Assembly: GCA_947493955.1 (NCBI GenBank)
Contig: CANLSQ010000003.1
Span: 124,001-188,000, forward strand
Source of the DNA: an uncultured Sphingomonadaceae bacterium
GTDB taxonomy: Bacteria > Pseudomonadota > Alphaproteobacteria > Sphingomonadales > Sphingomonadaceae
Length of the DNA: 64,000 nucleotides
Direction: 5' to 3'
The notes below the pieces were generated by a model. It worked only from the letters and a program-made list of their open reading frames with translations, made no database searches and was not told the DNA's origin. The first letter of the stretch is position 1; the number at the start of each line of letters is the position of its first letter. The translations under genes and the position numbers were made by a program. Below are positions 15,622 to 24,176 of the stretch, in pieces.

Positions 15622-17130
15622 ATGTATGATCTGGCGATAATTGGTGGCGGCATAAACGGTGTTGGCATTGCGCGCGATGCAGTGGGCCGGGGATTGAAAG
15701 TCCTGTTGGTTGAGCGCGACGATCTGGCGGCGCACACATCGTCGGCGAGCACCAAGCTAGTGCATGGCGGCTTGCGCTATCTGGAACATTATGAATTCAG
15801 TCTGGTGCGCAAAGCGTTGCAGGAGCGCGAAGTGCTGCTGCGCAATGCGCCGCATATCATCTGGCCCATGCGTTTTGTCTTGCCAGTGGATGAAGGCATG
15901 CGCCCGGCGTGGTTCCTGCGCCTTGGCCTGTTTCTCTACGATCATCTTGGGACGCGGTCGCTATTGCCGGGCACCAAGAGTTTGAACCTGCTCAAGGATT
16001 TTCGCGGGAAGCCACTGCAAAAGCGTTTGAAGAAAGGCTTTGCCTATTCAGATTGCTGGGTCGAAGACGCGCGGCTGGTTTCGTTGACGGCTCGCGATGC
16101 CAAGGAGCGCGGCGCCGATATTCGCATCCAGACGGAATGTGTTGGCATAGAACGAAGCGCAGGGCATTGGACCTTACAGCTTAACGGGCATGATGGCGAA
16201 ACAACTGAGCAAGCCAAAGTGCTCATCAATGCCGCCGGGCCCTGGGTTGATCCGGTAACGGCGCTTTATGACCAGAGCAGCAACGCTGCAAAACTGCGCC
16301 TCGTCAAAGGCAGCCACATCGTCATTGCGCGCAAATTTGAAGGCGATCACAGCTATATCTTCCAGAATAAGGATGGCCGGATCATCTTCGCCATTCCCTA
16401 TGAAGGCGACCACACCCTGATCGGGACGACCGACCAGCCATGGAGCTATGACGAAGGTCCGGCGAAGATCAGCGACAATGAAATCGACTATCTCTGCTCT
16501 GCGGCAAGCGAATATTTTGCCGAACCAGTGACCCGCGACGATGTACAATGGACTTATTCCGGGGTGCGGCCGTTGTTTGATGACCACAGCCAGTCCGCCT
16601 CGACCGTGACCCGCGATTATGTGTTTGACTATAATGACGACGGCGGCGCGCCTGTGCTGTCAGTCTTTGGCGGCAAGATAACGACATATCGGGTCCTTGC
16701 GCGGCAGGCGATGAAGACGCTGAAGGCGGCCTTGCATGTCGAAACCGATGACTGGACCAAAACCGCACCGCTGCCGGGCGGTGATTTTCCCGCAGATGGT
16801 TTTGACGCCTTGGTCGCGGAATTTAGTCAGCGCTGGGCGTTTCTTGACAAAGATGTGATGGTCCGTCTGGTGCGGGCTTATGGCACCGATGTCGCGATCC
16901 TGCTGGGCGATGCCGAAGATGAAGCTGCCCTCGGACGCCATTTCGGCGCCGGTCTCTATGAGATTGAGCTCCGCTGGCTGATGGCCCATGAATTTGCAAC
17001 TACTGCTGAAGACGTGCTGTGGCGCCGGTCCAAACTTGGTTTGCATATGAACGAAGCCGAGAAAGTATCGGTAACCGAATGGTTTGCCGCACGGGCCTTG
17101 AAAACAAAAACGGCCAGCACCGTTTCCTGA
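15622..17130 (+). CDS. glpD: Glycerol-3-phosphate dehydrogenase (FAD-dependent)
   Basis: A 502-residue enzyme; ATG 15622 has GAGG six bases upstream, and upstream in-frame starts would give an unusual N-terminus. The FAD dinucleotide-binding motif is DLAIIGGGINGVGIARDAVG, followed by TSSASTKLVHGGLRYLEHYE, and near the C-terminus the DAO fold closes with FGGKITTYRVLARQAM. It oxidises sn-glycerol-3-phosphate to dihydroxyacetone phosphate and passes electrons to ubiquinone at the inner membrane. It stands alone, without glpK, glpF or glpR nearby. Confidence 0.93.
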   Translation: MYDLAIIGGGINGVGIARDAVGRGLKVLLVERDDLAAHTSSASTKLVHGGLRYLEHYEFSLVRKALQEREVLLRNAPHIIWPMRFVLPVDEGMRPAWFLRLGLFLYDHLGTRSLLPGTKSLNLLKDFRGKPLQKRLKKGFAYSDCWVEDARLVSLTARDAKERGADIRIQTECVGIERSAGHWTLQLNGHDGETTEQAKVLINAAGPWVDPVTALYDQSSNAAKLRLVKGSHIVIARKFEGDHSYIFQNKDGRIIFAIPYEGDHTLIGTTDQPWSYDEGPAKISDNEIDYLCSAASEYFAEPVTRDDVQWTYSGVRPLFDDHSQSASTVTRDYVFDYNDDGGAPVLSVFGGKITTYRVLARQAMKTLKAALHVETDDWTKTAPLPGGDFPADGFDALVAEFSQRWAFLDKDVMVRLVRAYGTDVAILLGDAEDEAALGRHFGAGLYEIELRWLMAHEFATTAEDVLWRRSKLGLHMNEAEKVSVTEWFAARALKTKTASTVS

Positions 17131-17175
17131 TTGACGCGCCGTCATCACGATGGCAATAGGCGCGCTTGGAAACAG

Positions 17176-17249
17176 GCGGGTGTAGCTCAATGGTAGAGCA
17201 GAAGCCTTCCAAGCTTACGACGAGGGTTCGATTCCCTTCACCCGCTCCA
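17176..17249 (+). tRNA. tRNA-Gly (TCC)
   Basis: Acceptor GCGGGTG (17176-17182) pairs with CACCCGC (17239-17245), with discriminator T and encoded CCA (17247-17249). The anticodon loop CTTCCAA carries TCC. D arm GCTC/GAGC and T arm are regular. A 16-base near-copy of its 3' end lies at 20958-20973, beyond the dps-isochorismatase-LysR segment. Confidence 0.97.
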
Positions 17250-17359
17250 AGTTATTGAAAATAAATCATTTTATTTAATCTTGTGGCTGTTGAGGTTAGC
17301 GAGATGACAGAAGTGCATTATAATCTCGCAAAAAAGCCCCGTGAATCAGTCCACCGATA

Positions 17360-17381
17360 TCCGCTTTATCCCGAAAGCGGA
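17360..17381. repeat. Small palindromic repeat, copy A
   Basis: TCCGCTTT (17360-17367) and AAAGCGGA (17374-17381) form a perfect 8-bp inverted repeat around ATCCCG. It shares the TCCGCTTT...GCGGA design with elements at 20867, 24075 and 25009, so it appears to be one member of a dispersed family. The rest of 17250-17487 holds no gene that can be supported. Confidence 0.6.
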
Positions 17382-17487
17382 CACTGGATGAGCGCAAATG
17401 CCGCCCGATATAAGGGAGGGTCAAGGGGTTTATATCGGGCGACTTTGCACGCAACCGGGACGCATTCCCGCGTGCAAACTGGGGAAG

Positions 17488-17916
17488 TCAATTTGTTCGA
17501 AGCGAAGATATTGGGCGTTCGATGCGATGTTCCGCGATCGCAAGCAGCCAAAGCAAGACCGGACGAGATGAGTCGCAAGAGCTTCTTTTTTTGTGAACTG
17601 TATAAAGAATTTCACTGATAAGGTCTGCGCGCATCTGATTGGAAGATTCTGCTGAGAGATAGCCGTCAAGCCATATTTCGAACTCGACCAGCAACCTCCG
17701 ATAGGCCGACTGGCTACCGGCATGTGCTTCGGTCATCAGGCTGTTCCAATTGGGCGGGCTATAATGCGCGACTGACGCCTGATTGTAACCGCTTACAAAC
17801 TCGACGGCGAACCATTTCCTTGCCGGCTTGGTTCTTTGCAGATGGTCCCGCTGCTTGCGGATGAATTCAGATGAATGGGTTAGCGTCTCAGTTGAAGTTG
17901 TCATCATAATGTTCAT
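17488..17916 (-). pseudogene. Truncated ECF sigma factor (region 2 only)
   Basis: From ATG 17916 the frame gives 142 residues. The last ~90 look like region 2 of an ECF sigma factor: WNSLMTEAHAGSQSAYRRLL, then ADLISEILYTVHKKRSSCDS and RPVLLWLLAIAEHRIERPI, the RNA-polymerase and -10 recognition helices. The expected region 4 HTH is absent, and no frame downstream supplies it. The N-terminal ~50 residues are not sigma-like. It is probably a decayed remnant. Alternatively it is a stand-alone region 2 protein able to compete for core polymerase. The frame extends without stops up to 18198, overlapping the end of dps. Confidence 0.6.
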
Positions 17917-18097
17917 CGTTACATTCCCAATATTTTTTGTGTGCGCAAGTGACATGCAATCGGGTTCGAAACACCGTCGTTTGTCTCTTGTCGGTCCGTC
18001 TTTTGTTGCGGGATCTAGAGCCTCGGCCAGCGGGTATCCGTGCGCAATTCCAGTCTCCGCTCGCACCATCCAAGCTAGGTATTTGCTGTGCCCAGTC

Positions 18098-18565
18098 TTA
18101 CTTGGTCGTGGCGCGGAGCATCCATGCCGATTTTTCGTGCAGTGTAATTCTTGGCGTAACGACATCTGCTGTCGCATCATCGCCGATTTCCTCTGCAACG
18201 CGGAGCACTTGCCTTGCAGATTTGGCTACCTCCTGATGTCCTTCAGCCAAATTGGTCACCATCGCTTGCCAATCTGGTTGACCTGCTTCCTCTTTGACCG
18301 AAGAAAGCAGAGCCATTTCTGAATAAGATGAAGGTGCATATTTACCAAGTGCCCGAATGCGTTCAGCGAGTTCATCGACGGCATTCCACATTTCGACATA
18401 TTGCTCCATGAACAAGGCATGCAGTTGTTGAAAGTGCGGCCCTTCAACATTCCAATGATAACCATGTGTCTTTAGGTACAGGGCATATGTATCGGCGAGC
18501 AGCTTCTGGAGCGCATCTGCTGAAAGGGCGCGGTCTCGTGTGGAAATTCCAATGTCTATGTCCAT
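18098..18565 (-). CDS. dps: Dps-family ferritin-like DNA-binding protein
   Basis: A 155-residue mini-ferritin. The ferroxidase motif is in the helix-turn HGYHWNVEGPHFQQLHALFM (His37 onward) and EMWNAVDELAERIRALG (Asp64, Glu68), residues lying at the dimer interface. Dps dodecamers bind DNA, oxidise Fe(II) with H2O2 and protect DNA in starvation or oxidative stress. The short N-terminus has little of the Lys-rich DNA-binding tail. It lies in the segment between tRNA-Gly and its near-repeat, and reads in the same direction as the sigma fragment. Confidence 0.92.
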   Translation of the reverse strand: MDIDIGISTRDRALSADALQKLLADTYALYLKTHGYHWNVEGPHFQQLHALFMEQYVEMWNAVDELAERIRALGKYAPSSYSEMALLSSVKEEAGQPDWQAMVTNLAEGHQEVAKSARQVLRVAEEIGDDATADVVTPRITLHEKSAWMLRATTK

Positions 18566-18678
18566 TTGAGTATTTCATTCTCTGTTTTGAGTGAAGAAAG
18601 TCGTTGGAAGCACCAGAGTGGCAACGACGGATTACGGCAAAAAATCATTTGGGCTGAAGAATTGATAATAGCGAGATA

Positions 18679-18710
18679 GAGAAAGCCGCCTTTTTTGTGG
18701 CGGCTTTCTC
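18679..18710. repeat. Perfect 12-bp inverted repeat between dps and the isochorismatase gene
   Basis: GAGAAAGCCGCC (18679-18690) pairs with GGCGGCTTTCTC (18699-18710) around TTTTTTGT. The hairpin lies between two leftward genes, where a terminator for the isochorismatase transcript would be expected. However, there is no T-run after the stem on either strand; the T-run is in the loop. It may be a processing or attenuation hairpin. Confidence 0.55.
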
Positions 18711-18789
18711 ATTCTTGAAAGCCGAATTAGCAGGACCAGGAACGATTGATATCAATCCCGAACGCCAATGGGGCCATTCGGGGATATCC

Positions 18790-19596
18790 TTATGGGTAGG
18801 CCGCCCGCATCGCTGCGACAGTGGCCTCGGTGTTCTTGACGTCGCTCGCTATCATCCGGAAATTCGTAAGAGCAGCTTCATATCCGTTATAATGCGGTGT
18901 TATCGCACCGGCGGTTGCATTTGTGACCACCATGACTTCAAAACCCTGCTCAACCAACTCGCGCATGTGCGATTCCGTGCACAGATTGGCTGACATCCCA
19001 GCAAGCACGATTTTGGAGATACCGGCCTTACGAAGCTGCAGAACCAGATCGTTGGTTTCCGGGCCGTAGATCTTGTGCGGGCTGGTGACAACAGTCTTGC
19101 CGTTGTTGATGTAAGGCTTGTAGCGCTCCAACCAGTCAGAACCTGAACCATCGAAGCCTGTCAGGTCCAATTGCCCTGCGCGATCGAACATCCCGAGAGA
19201 ATGCATCAGCACCTCAAGTGCGCCTTCATGCTTCCATTTGTGGTCGTGCGGAAAATAATAGTGAGGAGAAATAAACATCGGCATACCAGTGTCGCTTGCC
19301 GTTTTCATGAGCGTTTCGAGATTTTCAACGACCCCGTTTTCCGTCACGTTTTTCCCAACGACACCCCATGTGACGCCATCTTCGGACAGAAAGTCGACCT
19401 GGGGATCGGTGATGACCAGTGCGGTCTTGCCTGGCTCAATTTCAAACCCTGGCAATGGAAGTCCGTCATTGACTGGCGCCTTATGTGCAGTAACAGCTGA
19501 AGAGGCCTCCTGCGCGACAGCATTTACACCAATAGGTGCAAATAAAGAGCCAGTCATTAGCAAGCTTACTGTCATGAATTTAGATAGTTTTTTCAT
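18790..19596 (-). CDS. Exported isochorismatase-fold cysteine hydrolase
   Basis: A 268-residue protein from ATG 19596 (GGGAG seven bases upstream). An N-terminal signal peptide (KKLSKFMTVSLLMTGSLFAP, likely cleavage before QEASS) indicates export, which is uncommon for this fold. The catalytic triad is visible: Asp64 in LVITDPQVDF, Lys175 in SPHKIYGPET and Cys206 in MSANLCTESH. Relatives hydrolyse C-N bonds of amides or cyclic vinyl ethers (isochorismate, nicotinamide, carbamoyl sarcosine). The gene is divergent from a LysR gene with a dyad between them, so it is probably induced by its substrate. The substrate is unknown. Confidence 0.85.
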   Translation of the reverse strand: MKKLSKFMTVSLLMTGSLFAPIGVNAVAQEASSAVTAHKAPVNDGLPLPGFEIEPGKTALVITDPQVDFLSEDGVTWGVVGKNVTENGVVENLETLMKTASDTGMPMFISPHYYFPHDHKWKHEGALEVLMHSLGMFDRAGQLDLTGFDGSGSDWLERYKPYINNGKTVVTSPHKIYGPETNDLVLQLRKAGISKIVLAGMSANLCTESHMRELVEQGFEVMVVTNATAGAITPHYNGYEAALTNFRMIASDVKNTEATVAAMRAAYP

Positions 19597-19733
19597 ATTT
19601 ACTCCCAAATATTATTTATTTACACCAATAATTAGTTTTTTATTATAAAGTTGACAAAGATTAGAGCAATCGTTTGTATGTTGATTGCGGTGCAGCAACT
19701 ACGTTTTTTGCTGCGCTGCTAACAGGTTGAATT

Positions 19734-19752
19734 TGTCATTTCAGAAATGACA
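19734..19752. promoter_or_regulatory. Dyad in the isochorismatase-LysR intergenic region
   Basis: TGTCATTT-CAG-AAATGACA is a perfect 8-bp inverted repeat with a 3-base centre. It ends 22 bases before the lysR start and lies 138 bases from the start of the divergent hydrolase gene. It is a candidate LysR-type binding or autoregulatory site. Confidence 0.55.
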
Positions 19753-19774
19753 TTAGTCATGGATTGGGGGCCGG

Positions 19775-20683
19775 GTGGATACTCTTAGTGATATGAGCGT
19801 TTTTGTAGAAGTGGCTCGGGCGGGCAGCTTCAAAGGGGCAGCTGAAAAGACGGGACTTACTGCGTCAGGAGTAAGCAGAAAAATCGGCCGGTTTGAAGAT
19901 CGCCTTGGAGCGCGGTTGTTTCACCGCACAACCCGGGCAGTTTCGCTGAGCGAGGCCGGAGAAGTGCTTTATGAACGGGGTGAGAAAATCATCGAATCGC
20001 TTCGTGACGCGGAAGATGTCGTTCGCGATCTCAGCGGACGCCCAAGGGGCCAAATGCGCATTGCATCTTCCGCCACTTTCACGGCCAATGTGCTTATTCC
20101 ATTCTTGAGTTCGTTCGCCAAGGAATTCGACGAAATTACCGCAACATTCCTGCAGGCCGATGGCGGGATCGACATCATCGGTGAGCGTGTGGACCTTGCC
20201 CTATTGTTCAAGCAGCCGACCGAGACGACCGTGATCTCCAGCAAGGTTTTCGATGACCCGTGGATCGTTTGCGCATCACCGGAATATATAGAGCGCAATG
20301 GAATGCCGGCCGTGCCGCACGATTTGACTGATCATAAGTGCCTGACCATTCACGCCTCTCGCCAGACCGATGATGAGTGGGACTTCATTGAGAGTGGCAA
20401 GCCCATCACCGTAAGAGTTGAAAGCGTGTACTCCGGCATTGGTCTTGCCATGCGCAAAGCTGCATTGGAGGGTTTGGGCGTGGCGCGGCTGGCTCACTAT
20501 TTGGTGTGCCAAGATGTGCTGGATGGGAAGCTCGTGCCTTTGCTCAGCCAATACTGGCCGAAGTGCGACCGTGCGATCTACGCGGCCTACCCAAATCGGG
20601 AATACTTACCTACCAAGTCTCGGGTCTTTCTCGACCGTCTGCAGGAATATATGCTAAAAACCATGATCAAGGTTGATAATTAG
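19775..20683 (+). CDS. LysR-family transcriptional regulator
   Basis: A 302-residue regulator beginning at GTG 19775. The HTH is MSVFVEVARAGSFKGAAEKT with TASGVSRKIGRFEDRLGARL, and RTTRAVSLSEAGEVLYERG completes the wing. This is the CrgA/DsdC-like class that lacks an obvious redox cysteine pair. The effector domain starts near residue 90 (GQMRIASSATF). It is divergent from the exported hydrolase and very likely controls it. Confidence 0.88.
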   Translation: MDTLSDMSVFVEVARAGSFKGAAEKTGLTASGVSRKIGRFEDRLGARLFHRTTRAVSLSEAGEVLYERGEKIIESLRDAEDVVRDLSGRPRGQMRIASSATFTANVLIPFLSSFAKEFDEITATFLQADGGIDIIGERVDLALLFKQPTETTVISSKVFDDPWIVCASPEYIERNGMPAVPHDLTDHKCLTIHASRQTDDEWDFIESGKPITVRVESVYSGIGLAMRKAALEGLGVARLAHYLVCQDVLDGKLVPLLSQYWPKCDRAIYAAYPNREYLPTKSRVFLDRLQEYMLKTMIKVDN

Positions 20684-20866
20684 CTACGACGTATCTGCGT
20701 TATCGATAGCATTGGCATCATGGATCTCTTTGGACACGGGCGATATGCCTTCATTCATGCAGATGTGCCTTCGTTGGTTTAAGTTGGCATCGCTCTGGAT
20801 GAGATTTGGTGGACCATTGGACGTCTGGAATTGTGCTGGTAGCGCATGTCATTTACTCTATCCATG

Positions 20867-20895
20867 ATGTCCGTTTTTGCGCCCATAGCGGGTAT
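20867..20895. repeat. Small palindromic repeat, copy B (degenerate)
   Basis: ATGTCCGTTTTTGCGCCCAT followed by AGCGGGTAT is a worn copy of the TGTCCGCTTT...GCGGACA element seen at 24075-24099 and 25009-25032. The 393-base gap 20684-21076 contains this, the tRNA-like 16-mer at 20958, and no coding region that can be supported. Confidence 0.5.
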
Positions 20896-20957
20896 AACAG
20901 ATATGTCAGATATCTCACTAAACGAATGTCTTCTCCAAAGGACTATAATAACCAATG

Positions 20958-20973
20958 CCTTTCATCCGCTCCA
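20958..20973 (+). repeat. Near-copy of the tRNA-Gly 3' end (possible attachment-site relic)
   Basis: CCTTTCATCCGCTCCA matches the tRNA-Gly 3' end CCCTTCACCCGCTCCA (17234-17249) at 14 of 16 positions, in the same orientation. Together they bracket the sigma-fragment/dps/hydrolase/LysR segment. No integrase is present between them, so this would be an old, deleted element at best. Confidence 0.35.
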
Positions 20974-21076
20974 GTTTACAAATCCGCAAAACCTAACAAA
21001 AAGTACCCATGTCTGCCTGCGCTAGACATGCCTGTCATCAGCAGTTAGCCTGAAACAAAAAATAGGAGGCTGCCCC

Positions 21077-22690
21077 ATGTATGACGTTGCGCTAACCGAA
21101 TCTTATTTTCCAGCGCAGGGTGGGCCGGAGCCGTCTCCGATGACCGTTGGCGATATGCTCCGCCAGTCGGCGGCGCAGGCGCCCGATCAGCCGGCGCTGA
21201 AAGAGCTGACTTATGAGGGCGCGATTGACCGCTGCTGGACCTATGCTGAACTTTTGAGCGATGCGGAGCGATTGGGCCGGGCGCTTGCCAGTCGCCATGC
21301 GGAGGGTGCAAGGGTCGCGGTTTATGCCAATAATGTGCCCGAATGGGTGCTTCTGGAGCTGGCCTGCGGCCTCGCTGGCGTGACGCTGGTGACGGTCAAT
21401 CCGGCCTATCAGAAGCGTGAGCTGAAATATGTGCTCGAACAGTCGCGTTCCGAGGCAATCTACTATGTCGCAGACTTTCGCGGGAACCCGATGCAGGAGA
21501 TTGCCGACGCGGTCTGCGATGAAATTCCGGCTATCAAACACCGTATTTTGCTGAGCGATCATGATGCGCTTTACGCGGGGGAAGATAGCGGCGCCTTGCG
21601 CGATCCGACGCCGCAAGATGCGGTTCAGCTGCAATATACGTCTGGCACGACCGGTTTCCCGAAAGGCGCAGTGCTTCATCATAACGGCCTCGTCCGCAAT
21701 GGGGTTGATACGATGGCCCGGGGCGGGATGGAACAAGGCGATATCTTCATTCATACCATGCCGCTTTTCCATACAACCGGCTGCGCTATACTGGTGCTGG
21801 GCGGCTTTGGCCGGTGCGGTACTATGTTGCTTGCCCCGATGTTTGACCCGGTGATGATTGCGAATGTTATCGAAAGCGAACGCGCCAAGTTCATCCTCGG
21901 CGTGCCAACCATGCTGGTCGCTCTGATCGATGAAGTGCGCCGATCCGGTCAGGATGTTTCCTCGACGCGGCGGATCATGTCTGGCGGCGCGATGGTCGCA
22001 CCGCAACTGTGCCGCGATGCCAAGGATGTGTTCGGTGCGCCGATCCAGATTGTCTACGGCCAGACGGAAACCTCACCCGTGCTGACGCAGGCATGGTATG
22101 AGGATTCGGACGAGGACCTGACCCAGACCATCGGCCAGCCTGCGGCGCATACGGAAATTTCCATCCGTGATCCGCAAACCAACACCGTCCTTCCGGTCGG
22201 AGAGCAGGGCGAGATTTGCGCGCGCGCCTATAGCGTGATGCTGGGCTATAATGACAATCCCGAGGCCACGGCTGCTGCGATCGATAGCGAAGGCTGGCTA
22301 CACACCGGCGATCTCGGGCGCATGGATGCGCGCGGCTATGTGAAGATTACCGGGCGGGTCAAAGAGATGATCATTCGCGGCGGCGAGAATCTGTTCCCGG
22401 CGGAAATTGAAAATGCGATGCTGGAGCATGACGGGATTGACGAAGTCGCTGTTGTCGGCATTCCAGATGACAAATGGGGTGAGCAGGTTGCCTGTTTCTT
22501 CCGCAGCGGTTCCGGCCAGACATTGCACGCGGACGATCTGAAAGCTTTCATCCGTGATCGCCTGTCGCCGCAAAAGACGCCAGCCTATTGGATCAGTGTA
22601 TCGGAATGGCCGCTCACCGGCTCGGGCAAGATTCAGAAATTCAAACTGGCCGAGGCGTTTGAAGCGGGTGCGTTTGATCTGCTGAGCTAG
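21077..22690 (+). CDS. Acyl-CoA synthetase (AMP-dependent ligase)
   Basis: A 537-residue ANL-superfamily enzyme with AGGAGG ahead of ATG 21077. It has the P-loop-like A3 motif LQYTSGTTGFPKGAVLHHNG, the A5 region IVYGQTETSPVLTQ, the A7 TGDLGRMD segment, GRVKEMIIRGGENLFPAEIE (A8) and the catalytic lysine near the end in GSGKIQKFKL (A10). It activates a carboxylic acid to acyl-AMP, then acyl-CoA. Similarity is to the medium- and long-chain group used in fatty-acid catabolism, but chain length cannot be fixed from sequence alone. Confidence 0.9.
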   Translation: MYDVALTESYFPAQGGPEPSPMTVGDMLRQSAAQAPDQPALKELTYEGAIDRCWTYAELLSDAERLGRALASRHAEGARVAVYANNVPEWVLLELACGLAGVTLVTVNPAYQKRELKYVLEQSRSEAIYYVADFRGNPMQEIADAVCDEIPAIKHRILLSDHDALYAGEDSGALRDPTPQDAVQLQYTSGTTGFPKGAVLHHNGLVRNGVDTMARGGMEQGDIFIHTMPLFHTTGCAILVLGGFGRCGTMLLAPMFDPVMIANVIESERAKFILGVPTMLVALIDEVRRSGQDVSSTRRIMSGGAMVAPQLCRDAKDVFGAPIQIVYGQTETSPVLTQAWYEDSDEDLTQTIGQPAAHTEISIRDPQTNTVLPVGEQGEICARAYSVMLGYNDNPEATAAAIDSEGWLHTGDLGRMDARGYVKITGRVKEMIIRGGENLFPAEIENAMLEHDGIDEVAVVGIPDDKWGEQVACFFRSGSGQTLHADDLKAFIRDRLSPQKTPAYWISVSEWPLTGSGKIQKFKLAEAFEAGAFDLLS

Positions 22691-22814
22691 CTTGGCCGCT
22701 CGCTTCGAATGACAAAACGGTCGGCTGATCGCAACCGGGCAAGCCACCCGGGTGGACTCGCATTGCGGAGCAATTAAGATGCCCTCCGTCATTCTTACCT
22801 GAAAGGAAAAGCCG

Positions 22815-23240
22815 ATGTCTGTGAATGTAATCTACAAAACCAGCGCCACCGCCACGGGTGGGCGAGATGGATCGGCGAAGTCCGATGACGGGTCCGTCGA
22901 TGTGAAGTTAGTCGTGCCGAAAGAAATGGGCGGACCTGGCGGAGTCGGTGCTAATCCCGAAAAGCTTTTCGCCGCCGGTTATTCGGCCTGCTTTCTTGGT
23001 GCGATGAAGGCCGTTTCGGGCAAGGAATCGGTGAAGGTTCCCGACGATTCCACGGTAACAGCAACCGTCGGCTTTGGCCCGCGTGAGGAAGGCGGTTACG
23101 GGATCACAACCGATCTGCAGATCACGATGCCGGGCGTCGATCAGGCCGATGCCGAGCGACTGGTTCACGCAGCGCATGAGGTTTGCCCCTACTCAAACGC
23201 TACGCGCGGCAATGTCGATGTCGGTCTCACTGTCGTGTGA
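22815..23240 (+). CDS. ohr: Organic hydroperoxide resistance protein (Ohr/OsmC family)
   Basis: A 141-residue Ohr. It shows the two active cysteines: C59 in GYSACFLGAM and C124 in HEVCPYSNATRG, and the conserved GGPGGVGANPEKLFAAGY. Ohr reduces organic and fatty-acid peroxides using lipoylated proteins as reductant. No ohrR-like MarR gene is beside it. It follows the acyl-CoA synthetase after 124 bases and is probably separately transcribed. Confidence 0.93.
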   Translation: MSVNVIYKTSATATGGRDGSAKSDDGSVDVKLVVPKEMGGPGGVGANPEKLFAAGYSACFLGAMKAVSGKESVKVPDDSTVTATVGFGPREEGGYGITTDLQITMPGVDQADAERLVHAAHEVCPYSNATRGNVDVGLTVV

Positions 23241-23281
23241 CTTGGTGCCCTGATGGTCGCAGGGAATAGCCGACCTGAGTA

Positions 23282-23887
23282 TCATTCCGCCTGACGAGCG
23301 GAATACCAGACGGCACAACCGGTAAAAAATGTCGCAATGGCCCCGCTTGCTCCGGCCAGCGGCACGGCGCCCAGTCCCATACGCACGGCAGCAATATTCA
23401 GCACAATCGCGACCAGTCCGGTAATCAAACTGACCAGACCGAGGGCCCGGCCGATGGTATCGACACCACGGAACAGCGATAGCCCGAACAATATAGCCGC
23501 GAGTCCCAGAACGACCTTGGCCAGATAATAGAACAGAAATGATCCTGCGAGCACAGTACCCATAAGGGGTGCAAATTCTTCGCCCGCCTGGCTGGCCGGC
23601 AGAAACATGGACAGTCCGATGCCCGACTGGACCATGTTCATCAATCCGGCCACCACCAGCGCCGCCCAACCCAACTGCAGGTTTGGGGACCGGATCAGAC
23701 CAACAAGAGAGGCAATCGCTATGGCGGTGAATATGAGAAGTTCTGCGGTCCAGATTGTGGAACGGAGCGGCCAGCCTTCGACAATTCCGACCCCGCTTAG
23801 CGTCGCCGTATAAACCAGCTGTGATATAACAGTGAGTATCAGCAGGGCTGATACAAATATTGCGATAGGACGCGTCGTCTGTGGCAT
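23282..23887 (-). CDS. Integral membrane protein of unknown function
   Basis: A 201-residue protein with AAGGAGG ahead of ATG 23887. Six hydrophobic stretches are visible, near residues 8-30, 42-64, 72-95, 105-137, 145-167 and 172-196. The segment GLMNMVQSGIGLSMFLPASQ contains the only polar loop of note. I do not recognise a family with a known role; the size and topology fit small uncharacterised membrane proteins common in sphingomonads. It is convergent with ohr. Confidence 0.6.
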   Translation of the reverse strand: MPQTTRPIAIFVSALLILTVISQLVYTATLSGVGIVEGWPLRSTIWTAELLIFTAIAIASLVGLIRSPNLQLGWAALVVAGLMNMVQSGIGLSMFLPASQAGEEFAPLMGTVLAGSFLFYYLAKVVLGLAAILFGLSLFRGVDTIGRALGLVSLITGLVAIVLNIAAVRMGLGAVPLAGASGAIATFFTGCAVWYSARQAE

Positions 23888-24074
23888 GATTCCTCCTTGG
23901 TCTCCTGGGTATCAAAGCTATTCGATCCGGCGGCGCAATTGGTTACACATTAGAAAAAGATGGGGCCGACCTTATGAAGAATAATATGCGAATATGACGA
24001 TTCTGGCCATGGATAAGATCAGTAAGCCAATCCAAAGCCCCGTGGAGGCAATGAAATTTTTGCTTTGTACGAAC

Positions 24075-24099
24075 GTCCGCTTTGGGCGCAGGAGCGGAC
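24075..24099. repeat. Small palindromic repeat, copy C
   Basis: GTCCGCT (24075-24081) and AGCGGAC (24093-24099) pair perfectly around an 11-base loop. It is the cleanest-looking member of the dispersed palindromic family in this window. The gap 23888-24176 holds nothing else that I can support. Confidence 0.6.
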
Positions 24100-24176
24100 A
24101 CTGATTGTTCATCAGCTAATGCCCCACTTGCAGACATTTATGCAGTGCCGTAGCATATTCCGTAATGCGAAGCGTG

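Noticed and set aside
18679-18710. Calling the 12-bp inverted repeat a terminator
   Set aside because: There is no T-run directly after the stem on either strand. The T-run is in the loop, so it is kept as an inverted repeat only.
20806-21048. An 80-residue plus-strand frame in the gap before the acyl-CoA synthetase gene
   Set aside because: No ribosome site, no family resemblance, and it includes the worn palindromic repeat and the tRNA-like 16-mer, which indicates non-coding DNA.
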